A stretch of DNA of 64,000 nt from WTFY01 sp026713925 (GTDB lineage Bacteria > Pseudomonadota > Gammaproteobacteria > UBA4575): positions 124,001 to 188,000 of the forward strand of contig OY759361.1 in assembly GCA_963662355.1 (NCBI GenBank). The letters run 5' to 3'. Shown one piece after another: positions 18,177 to 26,878 of the stretch. The notes beneath the pieces were generated by a model that was given only the letters and a program-made list of their open reading frames with translations, made no database searches and had not been told where the DNA came from. Numbering within the stretch: the first letter of the stretch is position 1; each line of letters starts with the position of its first letter. Position numbers and translations under genes: made by a program.

Positions 18177-18401
18177 TCAATGCTGGTCGCTGTAAGGCAG
18201 TAATGCAAGATACCGGGCACGCTTGACCGCAGTCGACAACTGCCGCTGATACCTTGCTTTTGTGCCTGTAACCCGGCTCGGGACAATCTTACCCGACTCG
18301 GTGATGAAATCCTTGAGCACCTTAATGTCCTTATAATCTATTTCTTCCACACCTTCTTCGGTGAATCGGCAATACCTTCTTTTTCTGAAACTGTGCGCCA
18401 T
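18177..18401 (-). CDS. rpsR: 30S ribosomal protein S18
   Basis: Partner of S6 on the 30S platform. The 74-residue protein carries RRRYCRFTEEGVEEIDYKDI, LKDFITESGKIVPSRVTGT and the terminal RYLALLPYSDQH, all typical of S18. It lies 58 nt downstream of rpsF. The gene priB, which separates rpsF and rpsR in E. coli, is absent. Confidence 0.97.
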   Translation of the reverse strand: MAHSFRKRRYCRFTEEGVEEIDYKDIKVLKDFITESGKIVPSRVTGTKARYQRQLSTAVKRARYLALLPYSDQH

Positions 18402-18459
18402 ATCAATATCCTCTTGCTATACAGACGTTTACACCCGGACCGCAATCTTTGACGGATGA

Positions 18460-19299
18460 CTACGAATTTTCATCAGCATCTTCCTGTCCCGCTTCGGTCT
18501 CAGCCTTGTCATCGGTATCATGAGCTTTGGTCTCGGCCTTGTCATCAGTATCCTGACCCTTGGCCTCAGACTTGTCATCAGTATCCTGGCCCCTGGCCTC
18601 AGACTTGCCATCGGCATCCTGGCCCCTGGCCTCAGACTTGCCACCGGTATCCTGACCCTTGGACTCAGACTTGCTACCGGTATCCTGACCCCTGGCCTCA
18701 GACTTGCCATCGGCATCCTGGCCCCTGGCCTCAGACTTGCCACCGGTATCCTGACCCTTGGACTCAGACTTGCTACCGGTATCCTGACCCTTGGCCTCAG
18801 ACTTGCTACCGGTATCCTGACCCTTGGCCTCAGACTTGCTACCGGTATCCTGACCCTTGGCCTCAGACTTGCTACCGGTATCCTGACCCTTGGCCTCAGA
18901 CTTGCTACCGGTATCCTGACCCCTGGCCTCAGACTTGCCATCGGTATCCTGGCTCCTGGTTTCGGCCTTTTCACTTTCAATCATTTCCATCATTGGGGAT
19001 GGTTTGGTAACCGGTTTCTTCCTGGAAATCACCATGTTGCGAATCACTGCATCGTTAAACCGGAATGCACTGTTTATTTCATTCAGGATTTCCAAGCTGC
19101 ATTCGATATTCATCAGCACGTAGTGTGCCTTGTGAACTTTCTGAATCGGGTAGGAAAGTTGCAAACGACCCCAGTCTTCCAGTCTGTGGACCTTGCCTCT
19201 GCTTTCCTTTTCGATCATTGAGCGGTAACGCTCGATCATTGCAGGCACCTGGCCACTCTGGTCAGGGTGCACGAGAAACACGATTTCGTAATGGCGCAT
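18460..19299 (-). CDS. rpsF: 30S ribosomal protein S6 with a long 11-residue repeat tail
   Basis: Residues 1-95 are a normal S6 domain (MRHYEIVFLVHPDQS, VHRLEDWGRLQLSYPI, HYVLMNIEC, FRFNDAVIRNMV). Instead of ending after about 100-135 residues, the frame continues to 279. From Lys111 there are 14 tandem 11-residue units of the form KSEAKGQDTGS, with variants such as KSEARGQDADG and KSESKGQDTGG, then KAETEAGQEDADENS. The tail is rich in Lys, Glu, Asp, Gln, Gly and Ser and almost free of hydrophobic residues, so it should be disordered. E. coli S6 also has a short acidic tail, which RimK lengthens with glutamates; whether this tail has a related role is unknown. No frameshift separates the domains. 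Confidence 0.95.
   Translation of the reverse strand: MRHYEIVFLVHPDQSGQVPAMIERYRSMIEKESRGKVHRLEDWGRLQLSYPIQKVHKAHYVLMNIECSLEILNEINSAFRFNDAVIRNMVISRKKPVTKPSPMMEMIESEKAETRSQDTDGKSEARGQDTGSKSEAKGQDTGSKSEAKGQDTGSKSEAKGQDTGSKSEAKGQDTGSKSESKGQDTGGKSEARGQDADGKSEARGQDTGSKSESKGQDTGGKSEARGQDADGKSEARGQDTDDKSEAKGQDTDDKAETKAHDTDDKAETEAGQEDADENS
18508..18969 (-). repeat. 33-bp tandem repeat (minisatellite) in the 3' half of rpsF
   Basis: Fourteen units of 33 bp, each coding 11 residues. The four units in the middle (residues 133-176) appear identical at DNA level as well as in protein. A 99-bp higher-order unit is also visible: the three-unit pattern ending KSESKGQDTGG-KSEARGQDADG occurs twice in a row. 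Because 33 is a multiple of three and the unit lacks stops in other frames, long antisense frames run through it. Confidence 0.95.
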
Positions 19300-19532
19300 A
19301 CGGTTCTCCTTATGGGTTCATGCCTCCTGGCGGGTTTTCATTTGACGCTCAGTGAGGCAAGGAATTGACGATGCTTTCAGGATGGCGAAGTCTACGGGAA
19401 GTATCAGCTTCGGGCAATACCTGACTCAGACAGGAGGTGATGCACTCTGAAATTCTCATGTCCTGAAACCAGCCAGTCCCGAGCGGCACATCCCTGCGGG
19501 TACAACCTCGCACATGACAAACCTGGTTCAGG

Positions 19533-21758
19533 TTATCTCCTGCGCCTTTTGGGTTTTCTGGATGCCCGCTTCGCACTGTGAACAGAATCTGCCAGCACAA
19601 AGTCGATCTTCCGTTCATCTAGACTTACACGTGAAACAATCACGTCTACCGTATCCCCAAGCTTGTAGCGTTTTTTACTGCGTTCGCCGAACAGGCACTG
19701 CGACAACTCGTCATAATGGTAATAATCGTTGCTCAATGACGTAACATGCACTAGACCGTCTACCAGCACGTCGTCCAGCATCACAAAAAAGCCGAATGCA
19801 GTGACGGAGTCGATCACGCCCGAAAATCGCTGGCCCTGTTTATCCAGCATGAACTCACACTTGAGCCATGCCTCCACGTCGCGCGTGGCATCATTTGCCC
19901 TGCGCTCACACATTGAGCATTCCTCGCCCAGCAAAAGCAGGTCGTTCTCGGAAAGCGGGAACGGGGTTTCCCTACTCTCTGCCAGTACATGCCGTATGGT
20001 CCGGTGCACAACCAAATCGGGATACCGGCGAATGGGCGATGTAAAATGTGCATACAAGGGCAATGCCAGCCCGAAATGACCGATGTTGTCCGGACTGTAG
20101 ACTGCTTGCGCCATGGTACGTAGCAGCATCATCTCAATGATATGCTTGTCCTTGCGATGTGAAATCCTCTTGAGTGTCGCCAGGTAATCCGCAGAAGTTG
20201 GTTTGCTGGACCGGGTAAAACCAACCCCGAGGGAATGCAGAAAATCTCTCAGTTCCCCTGTTTTTTTATCAGTAGGACCATCGTGTACACGAAACAGGGT
20301 AAGCAGCTTTCGCCTGGTAATGAACCGGGCTGCAGCAGTATTTGCACTGATCATGCATTCTTCAATGATCCTGTGTGCCTGGAGACGTTCGCGCGGGATG
20401 ATCGCCTTGATTTTCCTTTCCCTGTCGAACTCAAAAAAGGTTTCCCGGGTGTCAAAATCGATAGCACCCCTTTTTTTACGCTGTTTTTCCAGAACCCGGA
20501 ATACGCCCTGCACATGTTCCAGATCGGACCGTACATGCGCATACTGTTTGCACGTCTTCTTGTCCCGGTCGTACAGGATTCGTTGCACCTCTTCATAGGT
20601 AAGCCGTGCTGCTGAACGCATGACCGCATCATAAAACCGGTAGCTCCTTAATGTGCCGTCCTTTGAGATAAACATCTCACATGCCATGCACAGCCGGTCT
20701 GTATCAGGCCTGAGTGAACAAAGTTCATTGGAAAGCCGTTCAGGCAGCATCGGGACCACTTGCTCCGGAAAGTACACGGATGTACCGCGCGTGCGGGCTT
20801 CGATATCCAGAGCCGACCCCGCCTGAACATAGTGTGAGACATCCGCAATCGCCACCCACAATCGCCACCCGTTCTCACGTGGCTCACAATACACCGCATC
20901 ATCGAAGTCCTTGGCGTCACTACCGTCAATGGTGACAAACCTGAGTGCCCGCAAGTCCCTGCGGTTCCCAATTTGCCGGCTGATTGAGTTTTCTGTGAAC
21001 TGATCTGCTTCGTGCAGGACATCCCTGGGCCATCGGTGGGGAATGTCGTAGGAACGTATGGCCACATCAATCTCCATACCAGGGGCCAGATGATCCCCCA
21101 GTACCTCGATCACCTTACCGATTGCCTGCCGTGACCTGTTCGGGTGTTCAATGATCGAAACAACGACGAACTGCCCGTTCACTGCACCATTGGATGAATC
21201 TGCAGGAATCATGATGTCCTGGCCCAGACGCTTGTCATCCGGTACTACAAACCCGACGCCGGATTCCCGGTAATATCTTCCAACAAGCTGCTTGTTGTGA
21301 CGCTGGGTGATTTCCACCAGCTTTCCCTGCAGTTTATCCCGTTTGGAGTCTCGCGTAGGCCGAACAACCACACGATCCCCATGCATCAGGGTACGCATCT
21401 CGAAGGGTGGCAGGTAGAGGTCCTCACCTCCGTCATCCGGAATCAGGAATCCAAACCCGCTGGCGTGGCCAATCACCCTGCCCCGCACCAGGTTCACCCT
21501 GGTGATGGGCACATAATGGTTTTGCCGATTGCGTATGATCTGGCCATCGCGCTCCATGGCTCCCAGGCGCCGCTTCAGGGCCTCTACGGACCGATCGGAA
21601 CGGATATCCAGTACACGGTGCAAAGCCTTTAGCGACAAGGGGCCATCGCTGTTCTCCAGAACTCCGAGAATATACTCCCTGCTGGCAATCGGATGCTTGT
21701 ATTTTGCTCCTTCACGACTGGCGTAGGGATCATTGGATTTTTTCTTCTTGCGAGACAT
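19533..21758 (-). CDS. rnr: Ribonuclease R
   Basis: 3'-5' exoribonuclease that degrades structured RNA and takes part in rRNA and mRNA quality control. The 741-residue protein has an N-terminal winged-helix region (LKALHRVLDIRSDRSVEALKRRL), two cold-shock domains, the RNB catalytic domain with TIDGSDAKDFDDAVYCE (the acidic Mg2+ cluster), HFTSPIRRYPDLVVHR, and a C-terminal S1 domain (SGVIDSVTAFGFFVMLDDVLVDG). It ends in a basic patch, SAKRASRKPKRRRR. It is shorter than the E. coli enzyme mainly at the termini. The rRNA methylase gene rlmB that follows rnr in E. coli is not present; rpsF comes next after 230 nt. Confidence 0.95.
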   Translation of the reverse strand: MSRKKKKSNDPYASREGAKYKHPIASREYILGVLENSDGPLSLKALHRVLDIRSDRSVEALKRRLGAMERDGQIIRNRQNHYVPITRVNLVRGRVIGHASGFGFLIPDDGGEDLYLPPFEMRTLMHGDRVVVRPTRDSKRDKLQGKLVEITQRHNKQLVGRYYRESGVGFVVPDDKRLGQDIMIPADSSNGAVNGQFVVVSIIEHPNRSRQAIGKVIEVLGDHLAPGMEIDVAIRSYDIPHRWPRDVLHEADQFTENSISRQIGNRRDLRALRFVTIDGSDAKDFDDAVYCEPRENGWRLWVAIADVSHYVQAGSALDIEARTRGTSVYFPEQVVPMLPERLSNELCSLRPDTDRLCMACEMFISKDGTLRSYRFYDAVMRSAARLTYEEVQRILYDRDKKTCKQYAHVRSDLEHVQGVFRVLEKQRKKRGAIDFDTRETFFEFDRERKIKAIIPRERLQAHRIIEECMISANTAAARFITRRKLLTLFRVHDGPTDKKTGELRDFLHSLGVGFTRSSKPTSADYLATLKRISHRKDKHIIEMMLLRTMAQAVYSPDNIGHFGLALPLYAHFTSPIRRYPDLVVHRTIRHVLAESRETPFPLSENDLLLLGEECSMCERRANDATRDVEAWLKCEFMLDKQGQRFSGVIDSVTAFGFFVMLDDVLVDGLVHVTSLSNDYYHYDELSQCLFGERSKKRYKLGDTVDVIVSRVSLDERKIDFVLADSVHSAKRASRKPKRRRR

Positions 21759-21915
21759 AGGGCATGCACTTTACTCTTTCGGGCATGAAACTGAAAACTT
21801 TCTTGACCTGACCTGCGCGATACAGCATGAGGCACGGGCGTGTTGACAAGCGTCCTAGTGCTTCGTAGAGTGCACCACCTTCTGCCCAGACAGATCAAGT
21901 CCGACACAGGACGAT

Positions 21916-22002
21916 GCCGAGGTGGCGAAATTGGTAGACGCGCTAGCTTCAGGTGCTAGTGGGAGCAATCCCGTGGAGGTTCGAGTCCTCTCCTCGGCAC
22001 CA
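21916..22002 (+). tRNA. tRNA-Leu(CAG)
   Basis: An 87-nt class II tRNA. The acceptor stem GCCGAGG pairs with CCTCGGC, the anticodon stem CTAGC/GCTAG encloses TTCAGGT with anticodon CAG, the T loop is TTCGAGT, and CCA is encoded. It marks the left boundary of the accessory island; a degenerate copy of its last 24 nt lies at 29262-29286. Confidence 0.97.
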
Positions 22003-22013
22003 GCGCTTTTTTT
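22002..22013 (+). terminator. Possible short terminator after tRNA-Leu(CAG)
   Basis: The 6-bp palindrome AGCGCT directly after the tRNA is followed by a run of seven T. The stem is too short for a strong hairpin, so this is tentative. Confidence 0.3.
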
Positions 22014-22597
22014 CATGCATTCCTTATATTTCCCGTGTATTCAAATAAACACCTGTATTTTATGTAGAATTGTAGATCCACTGTTCTGTTCGATTCCCCT
22101 GAATTCCCAGATAGAACGTATGAATTTACGTGGGGAAATAAATATTTTGGGAAGTCGACACACCCATAGCCAGGGCAATTCCCAATCCTGGAACGTATCA
22201 TGGCAGCTCAACTATGTATCTGCATGCAGTACGTGGCGGGTCCAAATCTGGATCCAATGCATTCCCTTAGAAAGGTAGAGGCATGCTCTCGGCCTCGGAT
22301 GATTTCCTCTGGTCACTCTCGAGCATGCTCGTCATCATGTCGCTTCAAAGCGCTTGCTGTTGCAAGCGGGAAAACCTCACTGGCAGAAAAATGCAAGGCT
22401 AAAGCTCCAAAATTTTGACAAGCTGCAATCAAAGCCTATAAGACATTAAAAACTCGATGACGAAGTGAAAAGGTTTCCAAGAATTGGCAGCTATTAAAAA
22501 ATCATGCATTCTAACCGAGGTGGACGGCCTGAGAGAGGGTGGAGACAAATAGTGATACGCTATTCCACAACCCTGCCATCATTAGAGGAATCTAGAG
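22003..22597. other. Gene-free left end of the island
   Basis: Nearly 600 nt with no convincing coding frame. The plus-strand frame at 22200-22418 has no recognisable features and no ribosome binding site. The sequence is noticeably more A/T-rich around 22010-22150 and 22400-22510 than the core genes. The ribosome binding region of the SDR gene (AGAGGAATC) is at its right end. Confidence 0.5.
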
Positions 22598-23464
22598 ATG
22601 ATCGAGCACACTCAAGCATACGACCTGTTTCAACTCCACGACAAAGCGGCCTTAGTGATAGGTGGCGGTCAAGGGATGGGGGAGCAGACGGCGCTCCGAC
22701 TTGCCCAATTGGGCTGTCATGTGGCGGTGGCCGATCTTGAGCCCAGTCGGGCCGAACGGGTTGCCCACGCCATCGCCGCTGTTGGGACACGCGCCGCCGC
22801 CCTCACGGGGAATGTCTTGCACGAGGACGACGTGCGACAGATGGTCAAGCAGGCCAAACGAGCCCTAAAGCGACTGGACCTGCTGGTTTGCACGGTTGGA
22901 CAGGCCACCTTCAACCCCCTCCTGGACCTATCCATCCACCAATGGGAGCACGATTTGAAGAAGAATTTACGTCCGTTTCTGATTGCCGCTCAGGAACTGG
23001 CCACCACGTTGGTGGCGCAGCATCAGCCGGGATCGATGGTCTGTATCACCTCCGTGAACGGCTTGCAATCCTCGCCGAATCATGCGCCCTATGGCGTGGC
23101 GAAAGCGGGTTTGATCAATTTGGTCCGGAGCATGGCCGTGGAGTGGGCACCCTATGGGATTCGTGTGAATGCGCTCGCCCCTGGCAGTATTATCACCCCA
23201 CGGATTCCCGACACCCCCGAGCGACGGACCCGCACCCAGAATGGACTCATTCCCTTCAAACGCTGTGGTACCAGCGACGAGGTCGCCAAGGCCACGATCT
23301 TTTTGCTTTCCGACCTAGCCAGCTACGTGACCGGGCACACATTGTGTGTGGATGGTGGCTGGATGGCGGCGTATTTGTCAGGGGTACCGGCTATCCCTTC
23401 AAGCGGGGACCTAGATCCGACACGACGTGCACAGAAGCCGAACGAGAACAGCAGCTCAACCTGA
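22598..23464 (+). CDS. SDR-family NAD(P)-dependent oxidoreductase
   Basis: Classical short-chain dehydrogenase/reductase of 288 residues. The Rossmann glycine motif is GGGQGMG (22-28) after a beta strand, and the catalytic triad is Ser152, Tyr165 and Lys169 (YGVAK). The usual NNAG is replaced by CTVGQ. GIRVNALAPGSIITPR and the C-terminal VTGHTLCVDGG are typical of FabG-like members. The last 35 residues extend past the usual end and are low in structure. The substrate cannot be told. The gene stands alone, and its codon use looks richer in G and C at third positions than the neighbouring host genes, in keeping with transfer. Confidence 0.85.
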   Translation: MIEHTQAYDLFQLHDKAALVIGGGQGMGEQTALRLAQLGCHVAVADLEPSRAERVAHAIAAVGTRAAALTGNVLHEDDVRQMVKQAKRALKRLDLLVCTVGQATFNPLLDLSIHQWEHDLKKNLRPFLIAAQELATTLVAQHQPGSMVCITSVNGLQSSPNHAPYGVAKAGLINLVRSMAVEWAPYGIRVNALAPGSIITPRIPDTPERRTRTQNGLIPFKRCGTSDEVAKATIFLLSDLASYVTGHTLCVDGGWMAAYLSGVPAIPSSGDLDPTRRAQKPNENSSST

Positions 23465-23518
23465 AAACGGCAGTCATAATCTCGCCTACAGATTTTGCCA
23501 CGTAAGTCCCATCGCGGC

Positions 23519-23812
23519 TCAGGCGTCGGTTACGTCAAAATGGCGGATGCTCGACGGCTCAGCGAGGGCCTCCATGAGCCTGTCACTAGTACCACTGTCC
23601 CGTTGCCAAGCTAGATACTTTTCGTATTGCTCGCGGGAATCCCACACTTCCACCACCACCACATTGTCGGCGTCGTCGCTGTTTTGCAGCGTGTCGACGC
23701 TTATACAGCCTTCATAAGCGCGTGTCTCCGGCAAAATTGATCTGAAAAATGCAACCACCTTGTCCCCAGTGCCAGGCTTCGCCTGGACTTCCAGAATCAC
23801 TCTTACAGCCAT
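23519..23812 (-). CDS. Antibiotic-biosynthesis-monooxygenase (ABM) family protein
   Basis: Small dimeric ferredoxin-like-fold protein of 97 residues. MAVRVILEVQAKPGTGDKV, RAYEGCISVDTLQNSDD, VVVVEVWDSREQYEKYLAW and the terminal alpha/beta segment follow the ABM pattern (PF03992). The start at 23812 was preferred over an upstream in-frame start at 23890 because an excellent ribosome binding site (AAAGGAGGGG) lies just before it. ABM proteins cover quinol monooxygenases, heme-degrading enzymes and proteins of no known activity; the sequence does not decide among these. It converges with the SDR gene, with 54 nt between them. Confidence 0.75.
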   Translation of the reverse strand: MAVRVILEVQAKPGTGDKVVAFFRSILPETRAYEGCISVDTLQNSDDADNVVVVEVWDSREQYEKYLAWQRDSGTSDRLMEALAEPSSIRHFDVTDA

Positions 23813-24154
23813 TTCAAACCCCTCCTTTCCATTTGTAAATCTAGCAACATAGCCGACCCGTCGCATCCCAAGCATTAACGAGTCGATCACTCCCTAGGTG
23901 GCGGTGTAGAGCCCTGGTGTACTTCTCAGCTTCCAGCGGTTGGATCCGGGCGCACTGCAGGTTGCCACGGCGGGCAGCTTGACGTTCGATTATCGCTAAC
24001 GGCGGTGATGGAGTCCAGCTTCCTCCAATGCTTCGGATGCCTTCGACAAGAGTGCCTGGAGGTAGCTCCTATGCTAAGGAGAGAACCGACAGGGAAAAGA
24101 TGAATAACAATGTCTTGGCTATCTTCATCAGTCCAGACACCCCTTCTCAAAGAT

Positions 24155-26365
24155 TCACTTGGGATCCTCTAGGCCAACGTCTGGCTCGACCTGCAAGTGC
24201 CCGGCGAGCAGGTATCGATAAAGCTTGAGGGCAAGCCGCTCCTCATTATTTTCCAACCAGCACTGAGCGTCCGGTGTCAGTACCATGGTGCAGCATGCCT
24301 CGTCCGCAACCACCGACGTCACCTGCTCTCCCAGCGTGTAGGCCAGCCAAATCGCGTCACCGGGGCTGAACTGGTAGAGACGTGTACCTTCACCATCATA
24401 GGCGGAAGCTCGGCCAGAGATCATCAACTGAAGACCTTGAAGCGGCAAATCAGGCCCCACTAGCACCTCTTTGGCGGAATAGTTGCGCGGTGAGAGCCAT
24501 TTGTGAAGTTCCTCCATCAGATCCTCGAAATGAATTTGCCGCTTCAGATGGCGTTCGAGGTCGTCAGCAACATGCTCCAACAAGGCCGTACGTCGGCTGT
24601 CAGCCGTGGTTGAGCCCTTTCTCCACCTTGCAATGATGATCTCTTCGCAATGCTCAAGGGCGCGATCCGCATTCGGCTCTAGAACCAAATCGGCAAATAC
24701 CGAGGCAGGAAGGTTGCGCTCCAGGTCTGATCTAAACTGCTCAGGTACCGCGCTAAGCACGACCTTCACCCCGGCCTTGTTTGCCGCCTGCAAGAATCGG
24801 GACAACACACTCACTGCCGAGAAGTCAAAGCCGGAGACTGAGGCAAAGTCCAGCATCAGGCAGGTGGGACGCGAAGAACCCTCCAGGGAGCTTCTGAGAT
24901 GATCGGTCAGGGGAGCAGCACTGCCAAAGAAGATGTAGCCGCGCAGCCGGTAAGCCAGCACGCGCCAGCCTTCTTCCAGAAGGATCACACGATCGGGTAC
25001 AGGACGGGCCTTGCTGCTATGCTGTTCACGGCAGGTAAACCGGGTTTCGATCAGGTTCACTCGGCTGAGGCGCACGACGAAAAAAACGAGGGTAGCCAGC
25101 ATTCCGGCACCCACACCTTCGATCAGGCCGAAGAAGATCATGATGATAAATATGACCAGGATGATGCTTAACTCCACCAAGGGAAGGCGCTTGTAACTCC
25201 GCACGAGCCCTTCGTCCAGCATGCCGATACCAGCAAAGACCAGGATGCCGCCAATGAGTGCCGTCGGGACAAACTCCAACATCCCATCGCCGAGAAACAA
25301 GGCAATGCCTATGACGACGGCAGCAACCACACCAGTCAGCCGGGTGGTGGCCTTGAAATGCTTGCTGCGAAGTGAGGAAGGCACGATCAGCGTTGCCACT
25401 GTCCCTCCTCCCAAGCCGGCAACAACGGTAGCAAATCCGCTCGTCTTGAACTCGCGATTCCAATCAAGCTCATGATTCGCTGCAACTTCCAGCCCGGCAA
25501 CATTCATGGTCACACAGATGAAAGCAATGAGCATCAATGTCAGTATGTGGGGTATCTGACCGGCCATCGCAGCCCATTCCACATGCACCAGATCGGCGGG
25601 GAACAGCACAGGCCACAGGTTTCCATCTGCCGTACTTGAAAGCAGCAGGCCCATCACTCTCGCCTTTTCGCCGGAGATGTCGAGAGCGCCCAGGGTGAGA
25701 TGGTAGGCACCTATCGCAGCGACGACGCTTAACGGCAGGATCAGCGCATTACCCCAGCGCTTCATCGCAATGTAGAGCGCGATCCCATACGCAGCACCAG
25801 GAAGCCACGTCCACAGTACAGCCGGCTCCAGAAATGTAGCAGCCTCACGCCACCCCAGGTCTACCCCCATAAGTGACATTGCTGCCAAGCATACAGTGCC
25901 CCCAATTCCGGCTACGAATCCCGCGGCAACTGGGTAAGGAATGAAACGCACTAGGTTGGCGAGGTGAAAACGCCCTATCAAGAAACAACACACCCCGGTG
26001 GCGACCGCGCTTATTATAAGCGCGATCGCAGTGGTAACGAATAAAGCCTCCCCACGTGCGTCCATCGTGGCTGCGATCGCGGCCATGATAATCACCAGTG
26101 CAGGAGACAACCCCGCTATCGCTCCGCGATAACTGCTTCCCAGCGCCATGAGCAGGCAAGCCGCAAAGTTCCCAAACAGAATCAGGCCGACACCCTGGGA
26201 AGAATAGGGCATCAGCGCGCCGGAGAAGATAAAGCTCCCGAAGGCCACCTGGACAACGAGCAGCCCGAGCCCGGATGCGAAACCGGTCGACAGCGCAGGG
26301 ACCGTCTTCTCGGACAGGATGTCCGCGCGAAGTTCGGACCCAAATTCCCGAAATAAAGACGTCAC
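24155..26365 (-). CDS. SulP-family anion transporter with STAS and cyclic-nucleotide-binding-like tail
   Basis: Membrane transporter of the SulP/SLC26 family. The first 430 residues contain 10-12 hydrophobic helices, with GLSPALVIIMAA and FIPYPVAAGFVAGIGG in the core. A cytoplasmic STAS domain follows (about 470-590: RVLAYRLRGYIFFGSA, LMLDFASVSGFDFSAVSVL). The last 110 residues (from LHKWLSPRNYSAKEVLVGP to the end) resemble a cyclic-nucleotide-binding fold. The start is uncertain: GTG at 26365 has an AAGG upstream and gives 736 residues, while a TTG at 26401 would add twelve. Bicarbonate, sulfate or another anion could be the substrate. It is the largest gene of the island and stands alone. 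Confidence 0.85.
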   Translation of the reverse strand: MTSLFREFGSELRADILSEKTVPALSTGFASGLGLLVVQVAFGSFIFSGALMPYSSQGVGLILFGNFAACLLMALGSSYRGAIAGLSPALVIIMAAIAATMDARGEALFVTTAIALIISAVATGVCCFLIGRFHLANLVRFIPYPVAAGFVAGIGGTVCLAAMSLMGVDLGWREAATFLEPAVLWTWLPGAAYGIALYIAMKRWGNALILPLSVVAAIGAYHLTLGALDISGEKARVMGLLLSSTADGNLWPVLFPADLVHVEWAAMAGQIPHILTLMLIAFICVTMNVAGLEVAANHELDWNREFKTSGFATVVAGLGGGTVATLIVPSSLRSKHFKATTRLTGVVAAVVIGIALFLGDGMLEFVPTALIGGILVFAGIGMLDEGLVRSYKRLPLVELSIILVIFIIMIFFGLIEGVGAGMLATLVFFVVRLSRVNLIETRFTCREQHSSKARPVPDRVILLEEGWRVLAYRLRGYIFFGSAAPLTDHLRSSLEGSSRPTCLMLDFASVSGFDFSAVSVLSRFLQAANKAGVKVVLSAVPEQFRSDLERNLPASVFADLVLEPNADRALEHCEEIIIARWRKGSTTADSRRTALLEHVADDLERHLKRQIHFEDLMEELHKWLSPRNYSAKEVLVGPDLPLQGLQLMISGRASAYDGEGTRLYQFSPGDAIWLAYTLGEQVTSVVADEACCTMVLTPDAQCWLENNEERLALKLYRYLLAGHLQVEPDVGLEDPK

Positions 26366-26776
26366 ATTTATAGCCTTGGAGTCAGAAACACAGATTAGCA
26401 AGTGTAGTCATCAGCCTGCAAGGTCCCGTTGAAAAACTACAATTGCCGTACCGGGTGATGACCCAAACGATCCCCGGGGCGGCCGCTTCAGCATCGAGGT
26501 GCAGGGGCAACCCTGATTGGCCAACGTTGCCATGCATAGTTCCAAGTCAGGGAAGTCACAAGCAACCAAGTTGATTGAGTTCTCCAGCGGAACGGAGAAA
26601 GATCACCGGAGGCAGCGATAGACGACCGTCTGTGCATCTTGGTGACCTGAATCCATTGGAAAATTTCAAGATACTCAAGACAGAATTTGTGCTAGATATA
26701 GCTGTAATGGGTAAAATTCTGTGGGGCAAATAAACCTTACACTTAATATATACACATCTATATCAATAGTTTAAGT
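26366..26776. other. Gene-free stretch between the transporter and the IS1595 element
   Basis: About 400 nt upstream of the SulP gene without a supported coding frame. The part from about 26690 on is strongly A/T-rich (for example ATATATACACATCTATATC) and forms the flank into which the IS1595 element inserted. A SulP promoter should lie here but no clear hexamer pair stands out. Confidence 0.5.
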
Positions 26777-26784
26777 AATAAATT
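26777..26784 (+). repeat. Left copy of the 8-bp target site duplication
   Basis: AATAAATT, directly outside the left inverted repeat; the same eight bases stand directly outside the right one at 29256-29263. Eight base pairs is the length expected for IS1595-family insertion. Confidence 0.9.
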
Positions 26785-26808
26785 CGGAATTTCCTAGTTT
26801 AAGGTCTT
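26785..26808 (+). repeat. Left terminal inverted repeat of the IS1595 element
   Basis: 24 bp beginning CGGAATTTCCTAG and ending AAGGTCTT; the exact reverse complement is at 29232-29255. Confidence 0.95.
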
Positions 26809-26878
26809 GATGTTCTGCTCCAATTAGGTTATAGTTAGTTCAAGCTACTGAATTAACAAGCATAAAAGGAACAGAACA

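Noticed and set aside
18508..18969. CRISPR-like regular repeats
   Set aside because: The units are contiguous, with no unique spacers, and they are in frame with rpsF; no cas genes are present.
18456..19221. Two long plus-strand frames (about 184 and 233 codons) over the rpsF repeat
   Set aside because: They exist only because the 33-bp repeat has no stop in those frames; the opposite strand encodes the conserved S6 domain, and the products are low-complexity.
22888..23505. Plus-strand frame of 205 codons overlapping the SDR gene
   Set aside because: It is a shifted frame inside the SDR gene, which has all conserved motifs in the other frame.
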